A DNA stretch of 64,000 bases, taken from contig NZ_JACGXA010000001.1 in the NCBI RefSeq assembly GCF_014138045.1, positions 3,643,001 through 3,707,000 on the forward strand, read 5' to 3'. Below the pieces are notes generated by a model. It was not told the origin of the DNA. It saw only the letters and a program-made list of their open reading frames with translations, and did no database searches. Both the position numbers and the translations under genes were made by a program. Positions within the stretch are counted from its first letter, which is position 1; each line of letters begins with the position of its first letter. Source of the stretch: Nocardioides ginsengisegetis. GTDB lineage: Bacteria; Actinomycetota; Actinomycetes; Propionibacteriales; Nocardioidaceae. Of the stretch, positions 20,267-28,907 are shown one piece after another.

Positions 20267-21136
20267 TCACCGCGTCAGGGCGATCACCCCGTCCAGCCGG
20301 GCCAGCTTCTCGGGGTTGCGCACGATGTAGAGGCCGGTGACCTGGCCGTCCTCGACCAGCATCGTGCCGATCGCGTCGACCACCCCGCCGACGAGCAGTC
20401 GCAGGCCGGGGGCGCCGTTGACGAGCACCAGCTCGGCCGACCCGTCCTCGGGCATCACGGCCTCCAGGAAGCGCAGCACCTTGTCGCGGCCCAGGATCGG
20501 GCGCAGGGCTGCCTTCTTGAACCCGCCGCCGTCGGTCATCAGCACGACGTCGGGCGCCAGCACGTCCATGAGGCCCTGGAGGTCGCCGGTCGCGGTGGCC
20601 CCGAGGAACTTCGCGATCACCTCGTCGCGCTGGGTGGGCGTGACGTCGGCGCGGGGGCGTCGCTCGTCGACGTGCGCCCGCGCCCGGCTGGCGATCTGGC
20701 GGACCGCGGCCGGCGACTTGTCCACGGCGGCGGCGATCTCGTCGTACCCGACGTCGAAGACCTCGCGGAGCACGAAGACCGCCCGCTCGGTCGGGCTCAG
20801 GGTCTCCAGGACCAGCAGCATCGCCATCGAGACGCTGTCGGCGAGCTCGACGTCCTCGGCGACGTCCGGGGTGGTGAGCAGCGGCTCGGGCAGCCAGGGG
20901 CCGACGTACTGCTCGCGGCGCCGGGCCATCGTCCGCATCCGGTTGAGCGCGAGCCGGGTCGTGATCCGGACCAGGTAGGCACGTTCGTCGCGCACCCCGG
21001 TGAGGTCGACCTCGTGCCAGCGGAGCCAGGTCTCCTGGAGCACGTCCTCGGCGTCCACGGCGGACCCGAGCATCTCGTAGGCGACGGTGAAGAGCAGGTT
21101 GCGGTGCGCGACGAACGCGTCGGTCGCAGTGGTCAT
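20267..21136 (-). CDS. sigJ: ECF41-type RNA polymerase sigma factor (SigJ-like)
   Basis: This 289-residue extracytoplasmic-function sigma factor has region 2 (about 10-75; LGSAVDAEDVLQETWLRW) and region 4 (about 110-165; LSPTERAVFVLREVF). A C-terminal SnoaL/NTF2-like domain (about 180-289) stands in for a separate anti-sigma factor. The ECF41 hallmarks GPWLPEP, DGGGFKKAA and NPEKL are all visible. In this family the C-terminal domain modulates polymerase binding. The ATG overlaps the stop of the partner gene upstream (ATGA). That gene and its promoter at 21769-21795 fit the ECF41 arrangement. Confidence 0.93.
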   Translation of the reverse strand: MTTATDAFVAHRNLLFTVAYEMLGSAVDAEDVLQETWLRWHEVDLTGVRDERAYLVRITTRLALNRMRTMARRREQYVGPWLPEPLLTTPDVAEDVELADSVSMAMLLVLETLSPTERAVFVLREVFDVGYDEIAAAVDKSPAAVRQIASRARAHVDERRPRADVTPTQRDEVIAKFLGATATGDLQGLMDVLAPDVVLMTDGGGFKKAALRPILGRDKVLRFLEAVMPEDGSAELVLVNGAPGLRLLVGGVVDAIGTMLVEDGQVTGLYIVRNPEKLARLDGVIALTR

Positions 21137-21726
21137 GACACCTCGCTGGTCGAGCCTGCCGAGACACTAGCGAGCGGCAGCTCGCAGACGTCGGAGTATC
21201 CCTGGCTCTGGAGCCCCGCGGCGGAGTTGAAGCGCGAGCGCATGTTCTCCAGGGCGATCATCTGGGTGAGCTCGACGACGGCCTCGGCCCCGAGCTGGTC
21301 GACGAGCCGGTCGACCATCTCGTCGGTGACGGTCAGCGGCGTGTGGCTCATGGCCTCCGCATAGGCCAGCACCTCGCGCTCCAGCGGGGTGAAGACGTCC
21401 GACTCGCGCCAGCGCGGCACCTCCCGGACCTTGGCGAGGTCGAGCCCCTCGTCGTGGGCGAGGAAGTAGCCGAAGTCCAGGCACCAGCTGCAGCCGATGA
21501 CCCCGGCGCTGGCGAGCTGGGCGTAGGACTTCAGGGTCGGGTCGAGGCGGTCCCACTTCGCCACCTTCTGCTCGAAGCCGAGCACCGCCTTCAGCACCGG
21601 GCGGTGGTGCCACAGGACGTAGGCGTTGTCGGGGACCTGCCCGTAGGTGCGTCGGGCGTAGGCGGACAGGACCCGGCCGTAGAGGCCGGTGATCGTGGCC
21701 CGGGGAATCCGGAAGGTGCTGGGCAT
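21133..21726 (-). CDS. Carboxymuconolactone decarboxylase (AhpD-like) partner of ECF41 sigma
   Basis: The protein has 197 residues from MPSTFRIPRA, chosen because AGGAG lies 7 nt upstream; a 13-residue longer frame lacks this. The alkylhydroperoxidase/CMD fold is indicated by QLASAGVIGCSWCLDFGYFLAHDEG with a CxxC redox pair (CSWC). This is the usual partner class (carboxymuconolactone decarboxylase, oxidoreductase or epimerase) next to ECF41 sigma genes. The C-terminal ASVSAGSTSEVS is encoded by a dispersed repeat. It is first in the operon, translationally coupled to the sigma gene. Its in vivo substrate is unknown for the family. Confidence 0.9.
   Translation of the reverse strand: MPSTFRIPRATITGLYGRVLSAYARRTYGQVPDNAYVLWHHRPVLKAVLGFEQKVAKWDRLDPTLKSYAQLASAGVIGCSWCLDFGYFLAHDEGLDLAKVREVPRWRESDVFTPLEREVLAYAEAMSHTPLTVTDEMVDRLVDQLGAEAVVELTQMIALENMRSRFNSAAGLQSQGYSDVCELPLASVSAGSTSEVS
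21148..21167 (-). repeat. Dispersed VSxGST-coding repeat, copy 1
   Basis: The plus strand reads TGGTCGAGCCTGCCGAGACA, a one-base variant of the repeat seen at 26100 and 62525. Here it forms the 3' end of the CMD-family gene and encodes VSAGSTS. Confidence 0.6.
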
Positions 21727-21768
21727 CGGTGCTCCTGGGTGTCGTGTCTTCGAGCGGTCACCCATCCA

Positions 21769-21795
21769 GACACCGGCCGCCGCCGATCTGTGACA
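21769..21795 (-). promoter_or_regulatory. ECF41-type promoter of the CMD-sigJ operon
   Basis: On the minus strand TGTCACA (21789-21795) is followed after 16 nt by TGTC (21769-21772). Known ECF41 promoters read TGTCACA, about 16-17 nt, then CGTC, so one -10 base differs. It lies about 43 nt before the CMD ATG and predicts autoregulation by the sigma factor. A second TGTCACA (21802-21808, minus strand) lies just upstream. Confidence 0.75.
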
Positions 21796-21818
21796 CCGGC
21801 CTGTGACAGGGTCGCGGC

Positions 21819-22730
21819 ATGCCGAGTCCCACCCACCAGCTCCTCGCGTGGGGCGTGCCCAAGCTGCGCAAGTCCCGCGAGCTCGACACCGAGGAGGCCG
21901 AGCGCGCCCGCGTCGAGCGCTGGCACGCCGGGCTGGACCGCACCCTGCCGACCCGGATCGTGCCGTTCTTCGCGCGCCGGTACGACGTCACGACCGAGAC
22001 GCTGACCGGACCGGCCGGCGACTTCCCGTCGCACGTCGTCACGCCGCGCGGCATCACGCCCGAGCGCACCGTGGTCTGGGTGCACGGCGGCGGGTTCATG
22101 GCCCCGATCGACCCCTTCCACGTGCGCTACGTGGCACGGCTGGCCCGGGCGCTGCGCGCCCGGATCGTGCTGCCCGACTACCCCCTCGCGCCCGAGCACA
22201 CCTGGCGCGACTCGCACGACGCACTGGTCGACCTCGCCGCCCGCTGGTGCGCCGACGGGCCGGTCGTGCTGGGCGGCGACTCGGCCGGCGGCGGCCTGGC
22301 GATGGCGATCGCCCTGGCGCTGCGCGACCGGGGCGGCCCGCAGCCCGAACGAATGCTGCTCCTGTCGCCGTGGATCGACCTGACCACGAGCGCCCCGGAC
22401 ACGGCGGCCTTCGCCGAGCGCGACCCGTGGCTCTTCCTCGGCAAGCTCCACGCCTACGCCTCGTGGTGGGCGGGGCGGGACGAGGACCTGGGACGCCCGG
22501 AGGTGTCGCCCGGGCTGGCGCCGCTCGACGGGCTGCCGCCGGCGCTGATGTTCTGCGGCACCCGCGACCTGCTGGCACCCGGGGTGCGGATGCTGGCCGA
22601 CCGCGCGCTGTCCTCGACGTGGGAGCTCACCTACGTCGAGGCCCCCGACCTGATCCACGTCTACCCGCTGCTGCCGCTGGTGCCCGAGGCCCGGCGGGCG
22701 TGGAAGCAGACGCTGGAGTTCCTCCGGTGA
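21819..22730 (+). CDS. Alpha/beta hydrolase, hormone-sensitive-lipase family
   Basis: This 303-residue esterase-like enzyme has the HSL oxyanion motif WVHGGGFMAP, nucleophile elbow GGDSAGGGLAM (Ser), acid region CGTRDLLAPG (Asp), and a His in IHVYPLLP near the C-terminus. The N-terminal cap region is short and charged. It probably hydrolyses carboxylic esters of small or medium chain length; substrate is not decidable. It reads away from the CMD-sigma promoter, and its stop overlaps the start of the GNAT gene. Confidence 0.88.
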   Translation: MPSPTHQLLAWGVPKLRKSRELDTEEAERARVERWHAGLDRTLPTRIVPFFARRYDVTTETLTGPAGDFPSHVVTPRGITPERTVVWVHGGGFMAPIDPFHVRYVARLARALRARIVLPDYPLAPEHTWRDSHDALVDLAARWCADGPVVLGGDSAGGGLAMAIALALRDRGGPQPERMLLLSPWIDLTTSAPDTAAFAERDPWLFLGKLHAYASWWAGRDEDLGRPEVSPGLAPLDGLPPALMFCGTRDLLAPGVRMLADRALSSTWELTYVEAPDLIHVYPLLPLVPEARRAWKQTLEFLR

Positions 22731-23161
22731 ACATCACCGCGGTCCCCTTCGCCGCCCTCGACGCCCGGACGGCGTACGACGTGTGGCGGCTGCGGCAGGC
22801 GGTGTTCGTCGTCGAGCAGGCGTGCCCCTACCCCGACCTCGACGGTCGCGACGTCGAGCCCGGCACGCGGCACGTGCTGCTGCGCGACAGCGGCGACGCG
22901 CTGCTGGGCTACGCCCGGGTCCTCGACGACGCGAGCACCTGGCGGATCGGCCGCGTCGTGCTGACGCCCGAGGCGCGCGGCCGCGGGCTGGCGGACCTCG
23001 TCATGGGCACCGCCCTGCAGGTCTGCCCCGACCGCGACGTGGTGCTGGACGCGCAGGTGCCGCTGGCCGGCTGGTACGCCGGGTTCGGCTTCGTGGCCGA
23101 CGGGGCGGAGTTCCTCGAGGACGGCATCCCGCACGTCCCGATGCGGCTCACGCGCGAGTGA
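22727..23161 (+). CDS. GNAT-family N-acetyltransferase (ElaA-like)
   Basis: The protein has 144 residues from a GTG overlapping the hydrolase stop (GTGA). GNAT features are WRLRQAVFVVEQACPYPDLDGRD near the start, as in ElaA, and the acetyl-CoA loop VVLTPEARGRGLADLVM (R/QxxGxG/A type). The C-terminal LAGWYAGFGFVADGAEFLEDGIPHVPM is also ElaA-like. The acceptor substrate is unknown. It is coupled to the esterase gene. Its 3' end overlaps the convergent MBL gene by 14 bp. Confidence 0.88.
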   Translation: MNITAVPFAALDARTAYDVWRLRQAVFVVEQACPYPDLDGRDVEPGTRHVLLRDSGDALLGYARVLDDASTWRIGRVVLTPEARGRGLADLVMGTALQVCPDRDVVLDAQVPLAGWYAGFGFVADGAEFLEDGIPHVPMRLTRE

Positions 23162-24203
23162 AGACGACCCCGCCGTCGGTCACCTCGCGGGTCGCCTGAC
23201 CCCGCGCGACCAGCAGCTCGAGGTGGGCCTTGGTCTCCATCGACGCGAGCGCGCCGTTGAACTCGTCGAGGTCGGCGAGCCGGTGCTCGTGGCGGGTCCA
23301 GGGCAGCTCGCCCGCGACGTCGTACGCCGTGGCCGGGCCGCCGGCCAGCGCCGCGAGGCAGAGCTCCAGCCGGTGCTCGTGGTGGTCGAGGAGCTGGTCG
23401 ACCCGGGCGTGGGAGGACGGCGCGAGCGGGCCGTGGGCCGGCAGCAGCCGCAGGTCCGGCAGCTCACGGACCTTGGTGAGCGAGGCCATGAAGTCGCGCA
23501 GCGGCTGCTCGACCGGGACCGGCTCGAAGCCGATCGAGGGCGTGATCGTGGGCAGCACGTGGTCGCCGGCGAAGAGGATGCCGTCGGCGTGGTCGGCGAA
23601 GACGAAGTGGCCCTGGGTGTGGCCGGGGGTGTGCACCGCGTGCAGGGTGCGGGTGCCGATCTCGATCTCGTGGTCGCCGTCGAGCCAGGTGTCGGGGTAG
23701 TGCCACATCGACAGGTCGGGCATCCGGCCGTCGGTGAACTTCTGCCACTTCTCCGCGATCTCGTGGGCGCCCGCGGTGCGGAGCACGGCGAGGGTCGGGT
23801 CCTCGTCGACGTCGTCGTGGTGGTGCATCAGGTCGAGGGTCGGCTTGTCGCCGATGCCGAGGCTGACGTGGGCGCCGTACTCCTTGCCGATGACCGCGGC
23901 CTGCGTGTAGTGGTCGCGGTGCACGTGGGTGACGAGGAAGCGGGTGATGTCGCGCAGCCCGAAGCCGATCTCGGACAGCGACTTCTCCAGCAGCGTCCGG
24001 CTCTCCTCGATCGCCCAGCCGCCGTCGACGAGCGTCAGGCCGTGCTCGGTCTCGAGGACGTAGACGTTGACGGCCCGGAGACCGTCCATCGGCAGCGGCA
24101 GCGGGATCCGGTGGATCCCCTCGGCGACCCGCCACGCGCCCGGCTCGGTCCAGTGCTGGCCGGAGTCCGGGGAGATCGCGTGGGCGGTGCTGGTGCTGGT
24201 CAC
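23148..24203 (-). CDS. MBL-fold metallo-hydrolase
   Basis: This 351-residue metallo-beta-lactamase-fold enzyme has the metal motif THVHRDHYTQ (HxHxDH) near residue 92. Further ligands are in HTPGHTQGHFVFAD, FAGDHVLP and LPAHGPL. A C-terminal winged-helix-like extension (about 265-345; LDHHEHRLELCLAALAGGPATAYDVA) is as in LACTB2-type thioesterase/nuclease relatives. It starts at GTG. It is followed by, and possibly cotranscribed with, the SDR gene upstream on the same strand (10-bp gap). Such enzymes often hydrolyse thioesters, which would suit the neighbouring lipid-type genes, but this is inference. Confidence 0.85.
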   Translation of the reverse strand: MTSTSTAHAISPDSGQHWTEPGAWRVAEGIHRIPLPLPMDGLRAVNVYVLETEHGLTLVDGGWAIEESRTLLEKSLSEIGFGLRDITRFLVTHVHRDHYTQAAVIGKEYGAHVSLGIGDKPTLDLMHHHDDVDEDPTLAVLRTAGAHEIAEKWQKFTDGRMPDLSMWHYPDTWLDGDHEIEIGTRTLHAVHTPGHTQGHFVFADHADGILFAGDHVLPTITPSIGFEPVPVEQPLRDFMASLTKVRELPDLRLLPAHGPLAPSSHARVDQLLDHHEHRLELCLAALAGGPATAYDVAGELPWTRHEHRLADLDEFNGALASMETKAHLELLVARGQATREVTDGGVVFTRA

Positions 24204-24213
24204 CCCCGTGACC

Positions 24214-25020
24214 CTAGGTGGTGAGGTCGGGGAGGTGGAGGTCGAGGTTCGGCTGCTGGATGCCGCCGTCGACCTCGAGCATCTTGCCGGTGACGTACTG
24301 GCCGGCCCGCGAGCAGAGGTAGAGCGCGGCGGCCGCGATGTCCTCGGCCTCGCCGACCCGGCCCAGCGGGGTCTTGGTCTCCATCTGCTCCATCATCTCC
24401 GGCACCCCGGCCACGAACTCCAGCGCCGAGGTCATCACCGAGCCCACGAAGATCCCGTTGACGCGGATCCGCGGGGCGAGGTCGGTGGCAGCGAGCCGGG
24501 CCCAGTGCGCCAGGGCGGCCTTGGCGGTGCCGTAGGCGAGGTAGCCGCGGCCGGAGGCCCGGCCCATCATCGAGGAGATGTTGACGATCGACTTCTGCCC
24601 CTCGTCGCCGCCCTTGAGCATCAGGGGGACCGCCGCGAGCGAGAGCGCGTGGGCGGTCGAGACGTTGAAGTGGAACGCCTCCTCGAGGTAGGCCACGTCG
24701 GTGTCGAGGAAGGCGTTGGGGATGGTGCCGCCGACGTTGTTGACGACCGTGTCGAGCCGCCCGAACTCGTCGTACGCCGCCTGCGCGAGCCCGGCCACGG
24801 CGTCCGTGTCGCTGAGATCGGCCGGGACGACGAGGGCGCGGCGGCCGGCGGCCCGGACCTGGTCGGCGACCGCGTCGAGCTGGTGGGCGGTCCGGGCGGA
24901 GAGCACCACGTCGGCACCCGCCTGGGCGAACGCCACCGCGGTGGCGGCGCCGATCCCGCGGCCGGCGCCGGTGACGACGGCGACGTGGTCGGTGAGCGTG
25001 AACCGGTCCAGGATCGTCAT
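24214..25020 (-). CDS. Short-chain dehydrogenase/reductase
   Basis: This is a 268-residue NAD(P)-dependent oxidoreductase of the classical SDR type. [10 protein letters not shown] binds cofactor, NNVGG replaces the usual NNAG, and Ser of NISSMM plus YLAYGTAK (YxxxK) make the catalytic set. [12 protein letters not shown] and the C-terminal GKMLEVDGG are conserved SDR elements. ATG at 25020 overlaps the stop of the upstream dehydrogenase (ATGA), so the two are translated together. Context suggests a hydroxyacyl or hydroxysteroid substrate, not shown by the sequence. Confidence 0.92.
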   Translation of the reverse strand: MTILDRFTLTDHVAVVTGAGRGIGAATAVAFAQAGADVVLSARTAHQLDAVADQVRAAGRRALVVPADLSDTDAVAGLAQAAYDEFGRLDTVVNNVGGTIPNAFLDTDVAYLEEAFHFNVSTAHALSLAAVPLMLKGGDEGQKSIVNISSMMGRASGRGYLAYGTAKAALAHWARLAATDLAPRIRVNGIFVGSVMTSALEFVAGVPEMMEQMETKTPLGRVGEAEDIAAAALYLCSRAGQYVTGKMLEVDGGIQQPNLDLHLPDLTT

Positions 25021-26123
25021 GCGTGCGCCACCAGGCCCTTGCCCGTGACGAGCGGCAGGTCGAGCGCGGTGACGAGCCCGCCCGGGCTCGCGACGACGGC
25101 GGGCACGGCGTTGACCAGGCGCTGGGCGGTGACGATCATCCCGGAGACGTTGTGGTCGCCGTGCTCGCCGTGGTGCACGAAGTCGCACTGCATGAACGGC
25201 TCCCCGGTGATCACGACGCGGTAGCAGCCGCCGCCCTCGGGGGGCTGGGCCCACTCGGGCACCTGGTCCTCGGCAGTGCGGGTGACGTGCTCGAGGACGA
25301 CGCGCGGGACCCCGTCGACCTTGCCGATCACCTGGAACCGCACGGCCCCCATGGTCCCGGCCTCGATGTCGACGCTGGCCGTCTTGGTGTCCACCTCGGC
25401 GGCCCGGCGGTCGACCTCCTCGGTGAGCGGCTCGTCGAGGGTGATGCCGAGGCCGGCCGCGAGCTGGCGGACCACGCTCCCCCACGCCATCGTCAGGATC
25501 CCGGGCTCCCAGAGCATCGGGCGGTGGTCCAGGGACTTGCCGAAGCCGTAGATCTCCTGCATGACCACCGGCTGGTAGTAGGTCGAGTAGTCGGCGATCT
25601 CCATCACCCGTACCTCGTCGATGCGCTGGGAGAGGCTGGTCAGGCTCAGCGGCAGCACGTCGTTGGCGAAGCCCGGGTCGATCCCGTTGACGTGCAGGCT
25701 GGCGCCGGTGCGCGCCCCGGCGTCGGCGAGCCGTTGCAGCATCTCGTCGGGGAGGATCTTGTCCGGCCACTGCAGGAGGACGGGGCCGCTGGAGACCACG
25801 TTGACGCCCGCCTCGACGAAGCCGAAGAGGTCCTCGATGCACTCGAAGACCCGGTCGTCGGCCATCGCGGTGTGCACGATGCAGTCGGGTTGCAGGGCAA
25901 GCAGCGCGTCGCGGTCGCTCGTGGCCTCGATCCCCAGCTCGCGGCCGAGGTCGGCCAGGATGCCGACGTCGCGGCCGACCTTGTCAGGGTTGCTGACCCA
26001 GACGCCGACGAGCTCGAGATCGGGGTGCCGGTCGATCCCGGCGATGGCGTGCCGGCCGACCGTGCCGGTGGACCACACGACGACCTTGAGGGGCAGCCCG
26101 GTGGTCGAGCCTGTCGAGACCAT
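25017..26123 (-). CDS. DapB-like NAD(P)H-dependent amine dehydrogenase family protein
   Basis: This 368-residue Rossmann protein has [14 protein letters not shown] as the nucleotide-binding turn, followed by a dihydrodipicolinate-reductase-like fold ([16 protein letters not shown] and [23 protein letters not shown]). Relatives include 2,4-diaminopentanoate dehydrogenase, and many actinobacterial copies sit in lipid or steroid regulons. The first residues [11 protein letters not shown] come from a dispersed repeat and are not part of the fold. The ATG appears leaderless: TAGATT ends 6 nt upstream and overlaps a KstR-type operator. It is coupled to the SDR gene. Confidence 0.85.
   Translation of the reverse strand: MVSTGSTTGLPLKVVVWSTGTVGRHAIAGIDRHPDLELVGVWVSNPDKVGRDVGILADLGRELGIEATSDRDALLALQPDCIVHTAMADDRVFECIEDLFGFVEAGVNVVSSGPVLLQWPDKILPDEMLQRLADAGARTGASLHVNGIDPGFANDVLPLSLTSLSQRIDEVRVMEIADYSTYYQPVVMQEIYGFGKSLDHRPMLWEPGILTMAWGSVVRQLAAGLGITLDEPLTEEVDRRAAEVDTKTASVDIEAGTMGAVRFQVIGKVDGVPRVVLEHVTRTAEDQVPEWAQPPEGGGCYRVVITGEPFMQCDFVHHGEHGDHNVSGMIVTAQRLVNAVPAVVASPGGLVTALDLPLVTGKGLVAHA
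26100..26122 (-). repeat. Dispersed VSTGST-coding repeat, copy 2
   Basis: The plus strand reads GGTGGTCGAGCCTGTCGAGAC. It forms the first codons of the DapB-like gene (MVSTGSTTG). It is the same element as at 21148 and 62525, read in the same frame. Confidence 0.65.
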
Positions 26124-26133
26124 GCCAGCAATC

Positions 26134-26147
26134 TAGAACAGGTTCTA
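26134..26147 (-). promoter_or_regulatory. KstR-type operator before the DapB-like gene
   Basis: TAGAACAGGTTCTA is an exact match to TNNAACNNGTTNNA, the motif bound by the TetR regulator KstR of cholesterol catabolism. It overlaps the old yellow enzyme stop codon. On the minus strand its edge provides TAGATT, a -10 hexamer 6 nt before the ATG, so a bound repressor would cover the promoter of a leaderless transcript. Confidence 0.65.
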
Positions 26148-27338
26148 GGTTTGCGGAAGGGTGGTCTCCTCGACGACCGGGCAGCGGGTGCCGGTGTAGA
26201 TCGTCGGCATGCAGCGGTTGCAGTGGATGCACACGCCGGCGTCCTGGCGGCCCGCCTGGAGCCGGTCGACCAGGTCGGGCTCGCGGAGCAGCGCGCGCCC
26301 CATCGCGACGAAGTCGAAGCCCTCGGCCATCGCCTGCTCCATCGTCTCGCGGCGGTTGATGCCGCCGAGCAGCATCAGTGGCATGGCGAGCCCGGCCCGG
26401 AAGGTCCGCGCCTTCTCGAGGAAGTAGGCCTCCTCGAAGGCGTACTCCTTGAGGAACGACCCGCCCGCCACCCGCATCCCGACCCGGACCGGCAGCGGCA
26501 TGGCGGCGGCGAACTCCGCGACCGGCGCGCCCCCGCGGAAGAGGTACATCGGGTTCATCAGCGAGCTGCCGCCGCTGAGCTGGAGCGAGTCGAGGGTCCC
26601 GTCGGACTCCAGGAGCCGGGCGGCCTCGAACCCCTCCTCGGTCGTGACCCCGCCCCGGAAGCCGTCGCCCAGCGACACCTTGGCCGTCACGGCCACCTCG
26701 CCGTCGACCTCCTCGCGCACGGCGCGGGCGACCTGGCGGGCGAGCCGGGCGCGGTTCTCCAGCGCGCCGCCCCAGCGGTCGCGGCGCCGGTTGAGCCCGG
26801 GCGCGAGGAAGCTGGAGATGAGGTAGCTGTGCGCCATGTGCAGCTCGAGCACGTCGAAGCCGGCGGTCACGAGGGTGCGCGCGGTGGCGACGTACTGCTT
26901 CGTGATCCGGGTCAGGTCCTTCTCGCTCGCGGAGCCGACCATCTGCATCGACAGCGGGCTGGGCATCCGCGAGGCCGCCAGGGCGCGTACGCCGTTGGAG
27001 CGACCGTTGGCGACCGGGCCGGCATGCCCGACCTGGCCCGCGACCGCCGCCCCGGCGGCGTGCACGGCATCGGCGAGCCGGGCCAGGCCGGCCGCGGTCG
27101 ACTCCCCCACCACGACCTGCTCGCGATGGGTCCGACCCTCGGGGGCGACGGCGAGGTAGGCCACCGTGGTCAGCCCGACCCCGCCGCGCGCCACGGCCAG
27201 GTGGTAGTCGATCAGGTCGTCGGTCACCTGGCCGTGCGGCGTGCGCCCCTCGAAGGTCGCCGCCTTGACCGTCCGGTTCCGCAGCCGGACCGGGCCGAGC
27301 ACGGCAGGGGCGAAGACGTCGGGGACTGCGGCGGTCAC
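26145..27338 (-). CDS. NADH:flavin oxidoreductase, old yellow enzyme / 2,4-dienoyl-CoA reductase type
   Basis: This is a 397-residue FMN TIM-barrel protein. It shows KAATFEGRTPHGQVTDDLIDYH at the N-terminus, ELHMAHSYLISSFLAPGLNRRRDRWGGALENR (FMN/substrate region), and GGINRRETMEQ and FVAMGRALLREPDLV (phosphate-binding). The tail CIHCNRCMPTIYTGTRC is a Cys cluster as in 2,4-dienoyl-CoA reductases that bind Fe-S, but the second flavin/NAD domain is absent. Start GTG at 27338 has TAGATT 6 nt upstream overlapping a KstR-type operator. It probably reduces activated C=C bonds in a lipid or steroid path (inference). Confidence 0.88.
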   Translation of the reverse strand: MTAAVPDVFAPAVLGPVRLRNRTVKAATFEGRTPHGQVTDDLIDYHLAVARGGVGLTTVAYLAVAPEGRTHREQVVVGESTAAGLARLADAVHAAGAAVAGQVGHAGPVANGRSNGVRALAASRMPSPLSMQMVGSASEKDLTRITKQYVATARTLVTAGFDVLELHMAHSYLISSFLAPGLNRRRDRWGGALENRARLARQVARAVREEVDGEVAVTAKVSLGDGFRGGVTTEEGFEAARLLESDGTLDSLQLSGGSSLMNPMYLFRGGAPVAEFAAAMPLPVRVGMRVAGGSFLKEYAFEEAYFLEKARTFRAGLAMPLMLLGGINRRETMEQAMAEGFDFVAMGRALLREPDLVDRLQAGRQDAGVCIHCNRCMPTIYTGTRCPVVEETTLPQT

Positions 27339-27348
27339 GGGCTCAATC

Positions 27349-27362
27349 TAGAACACGTTCCA
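27349..27362 (-). promoter_or_regulatory. KstR-type operator before the old yellow enzyme gene
   Basis: TAGAACACGTTCCA fits TNNAACNNGTTNNA with an imperfect palindrome. It ends 10 nt before the GTG. On the minus strand the flanking TAGATT can serve as -10 of a leaderless transcript. Sequence, spacing and arrangement duplicate the site at 26134-26147. Confidence 0.65.
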
Positions 27363-27372
27363 GAACCGGGCC

Positions 27373-28353
27373 TCAGGAGACGTCGGCGGTGAACGTGTAG
27401 AGCTCGGTGCCGCCGGCCTCCTCGCCGTTGTCCGGCGCCGCCCACAGCGTGAGGTGCGAGCCGTCGGCCGCCATCTTGACCGGGTTGCGGGTCATCACGT
27501 GGCCGGCCTCGGACCACTGCTGGAAGGGGATCTCGTGCACGACGGCGTGCGTGTGCAGGTCGACCAGCGCCAGGCCGCCGAGCTCGTACGTCGCGGCCGA
27601 GCCGCCGGCGGTCGGCGTCTGCGGCAGGTTGGCGACGCCGCTGCAGACCGCCTTGGCGGAGGCGACGTACTGGCAGTCCTGGTAGTCGATGAAGTGGCTC
27701 GGGTTGGACCACGTGGACTTCTGCCGACCCGTCGGGCTCCACGCGTAGAACTTCCGCGAGCCCCACGTGTTGCCGACCAGGTCGCCGGTCGTGTCGTCCT
27801 TGACGATGCCGCCGATGTGGTCCTGCACGCGGAACTGCTCGGAGACCTTGAGGCTGGTGGCGTCGACCTTGTAGATGACCGAGGCGCTGTCGGGGCGGTA
27901 CTCCGCGACCGGCACCCAGACGGATCGACCGTCGAAGTCGATGCCGCCCGGGTGGTACATGTCGCCCTCGCCGAGCACGATGTCCTTCTGCAGGTGCCCC
28001 TGCCGGTCCATCACGAACAGGTGGCCGACGCCCTTGCCGGGTGTGCGGTCGTAGCCGCCGACGGGGCTGGGGTACTTCTGGGTCGGCTCGATGATCTCGA
28101 CCGACGACAGGAAGATGTGCTGGTCGGTGATCGCCAGGCCCTCGGTGTGGAACGTGTTGAAGTCCAGGTGCAGCTTGCTGATCTCGGTCCAGGGCGTGCT
28201 GCGGGTGGTCTGGGCGAAGCCGGTCGCCAGGGCGCTGTCGGTGCCGGTCGTGCCGGGGGCGCCGGCGCTGGTCGCGCTGGTGGCGAGGGCGCCGCCGGCG
28301 GCGAGCGCCAGGGCGGCCGAGCCGGCAAGGGTGCGCAGGGGCATGCGTCGCAT
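27373..28353 (-). CDS. Secreted DUF6454-like protein
   Basis: This 326-residue exported protein has a signal peptide (MRRMPLRTLAGSAALALAAGGALA). The mature part looks like a beta-propeller: repeated strands such as HTEGLAITDQHIFLSS, MYHPGGIDFDGRSVWVPVAEY, HIGGIVKDDTTGDLVGNTWG and GGLALVDLHTHAVVHE. It resembles the DUF6454 family. No catalytic residues can be named. The two Cys (DCQYVASAKAVC) may pair outside the cell. It stands alone on its strand between the old yellow enzyme gene and two small membrane-protein genes. Confidence 0.75.
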   Translation of the reverse strand: MRRMPLRTLAGSAALALAAGGALATSATSAGAPGTTGTDSALATGFAQTTRSTPWTEISKLHLDFNTFHTEGLAITDQHIFLSSVEIIEPTQKYPSPVGGYDRTPGKGVGHLFVMDRQGHLQKDIVLGEGDMYHPGGIDFDGRSVWVPVAEYRPDSASVIYKVDATSLKVSEQFRVQDHIGGIVKDDTTGDLVGNTWGSRKFYAWSPTGRQKSTWSNPSHFIDYQDCQYVASAKAVCSGVANLPQTPTAGGSAATYELGGLALVDLHTHAVVHEIPFQQWSEAGHVMTRNPVKMAADGSHLTLWAAPDNGEEAGGTELYTFTADVS

Positions 28354-28450
28354 GGGTCGTCTCCTTCGGGGGATGGGCAGACCCCGCGACGCTGCCCGGC
28401 CTGGATGAACGTCGGGCGACCGGGCGACGGCCAGTGGCGGACGACCCCGT

Positions 28451-28885
28451 TCAGGAGGCTGTGACGCCCGCGACCTTCTGGCGGCGCAGCCAGAGCAGCC
28501 CGGCGATCGGGAGGACCGCCGGCACGAAGCCGTAGCCGATGCCGTAGTCGGACCACACCGACGCGTCGGGGAACCAGTCGCGCTGCACCAGCGACAGGGT
28601 GCCGACGGTCAGCACGCCGCCGAGCTCGACCCACAGCAGCACGCTGGCCAGCCCGGTGTGGCCGACCGAGGCGCGGCGGATCGCGACCCAGCCCGCGGCG
28701 TAGGTCAGCGCGGCGACGGCGGACAGCGTGTAGGCGACCGGCGCCTTGTCGGCGTCGGTGGCCAGCTGGACGGCGGCGCGGGCGCCGGCGGCCAGGGTGA
28801 AGAGCGCGTAGAACGCGAGCAGCACCTTGTGCGGGCCGCTGCGGACGGCGTGGTCGGGCTCGGGCGGGGTGGTCGTCTCGGTCAC
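28451..28885 (-). CDS. Small integral membrane protein (four TM helices)
   Basis: The protein has 144 residues with hydrophobic helices at about 22-41, 49-69, 80-100 and 117-134. A hydrophilic N-terminus and a short basic C-terminus (RRQKVAGVTAS) should both be cytoplasmic. There is no catalytic or binding motif. It starts at GTG. It follows another small membrane protein by 22 bp, suggesting a two-gene unit. I do not recognise the family. Confidence 0.75.
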   Translation of the reverse strand: MTETTTPPEPDHAVRSGPHKVLLAFYALFTLAAGARAAVQLATDADKAPVAYTLSAVAALTYAAGWVAIRRASVGHTGLASVLLWVELGGVLTVGTLSLVQRDWFPDASVWSDYGIGYGFVPAVLPIAGLLWLRRQKVAGVTAS

Positions 28886-28907
28886 GTGGTTCCTGTCGGG
28901 CTTGGGG

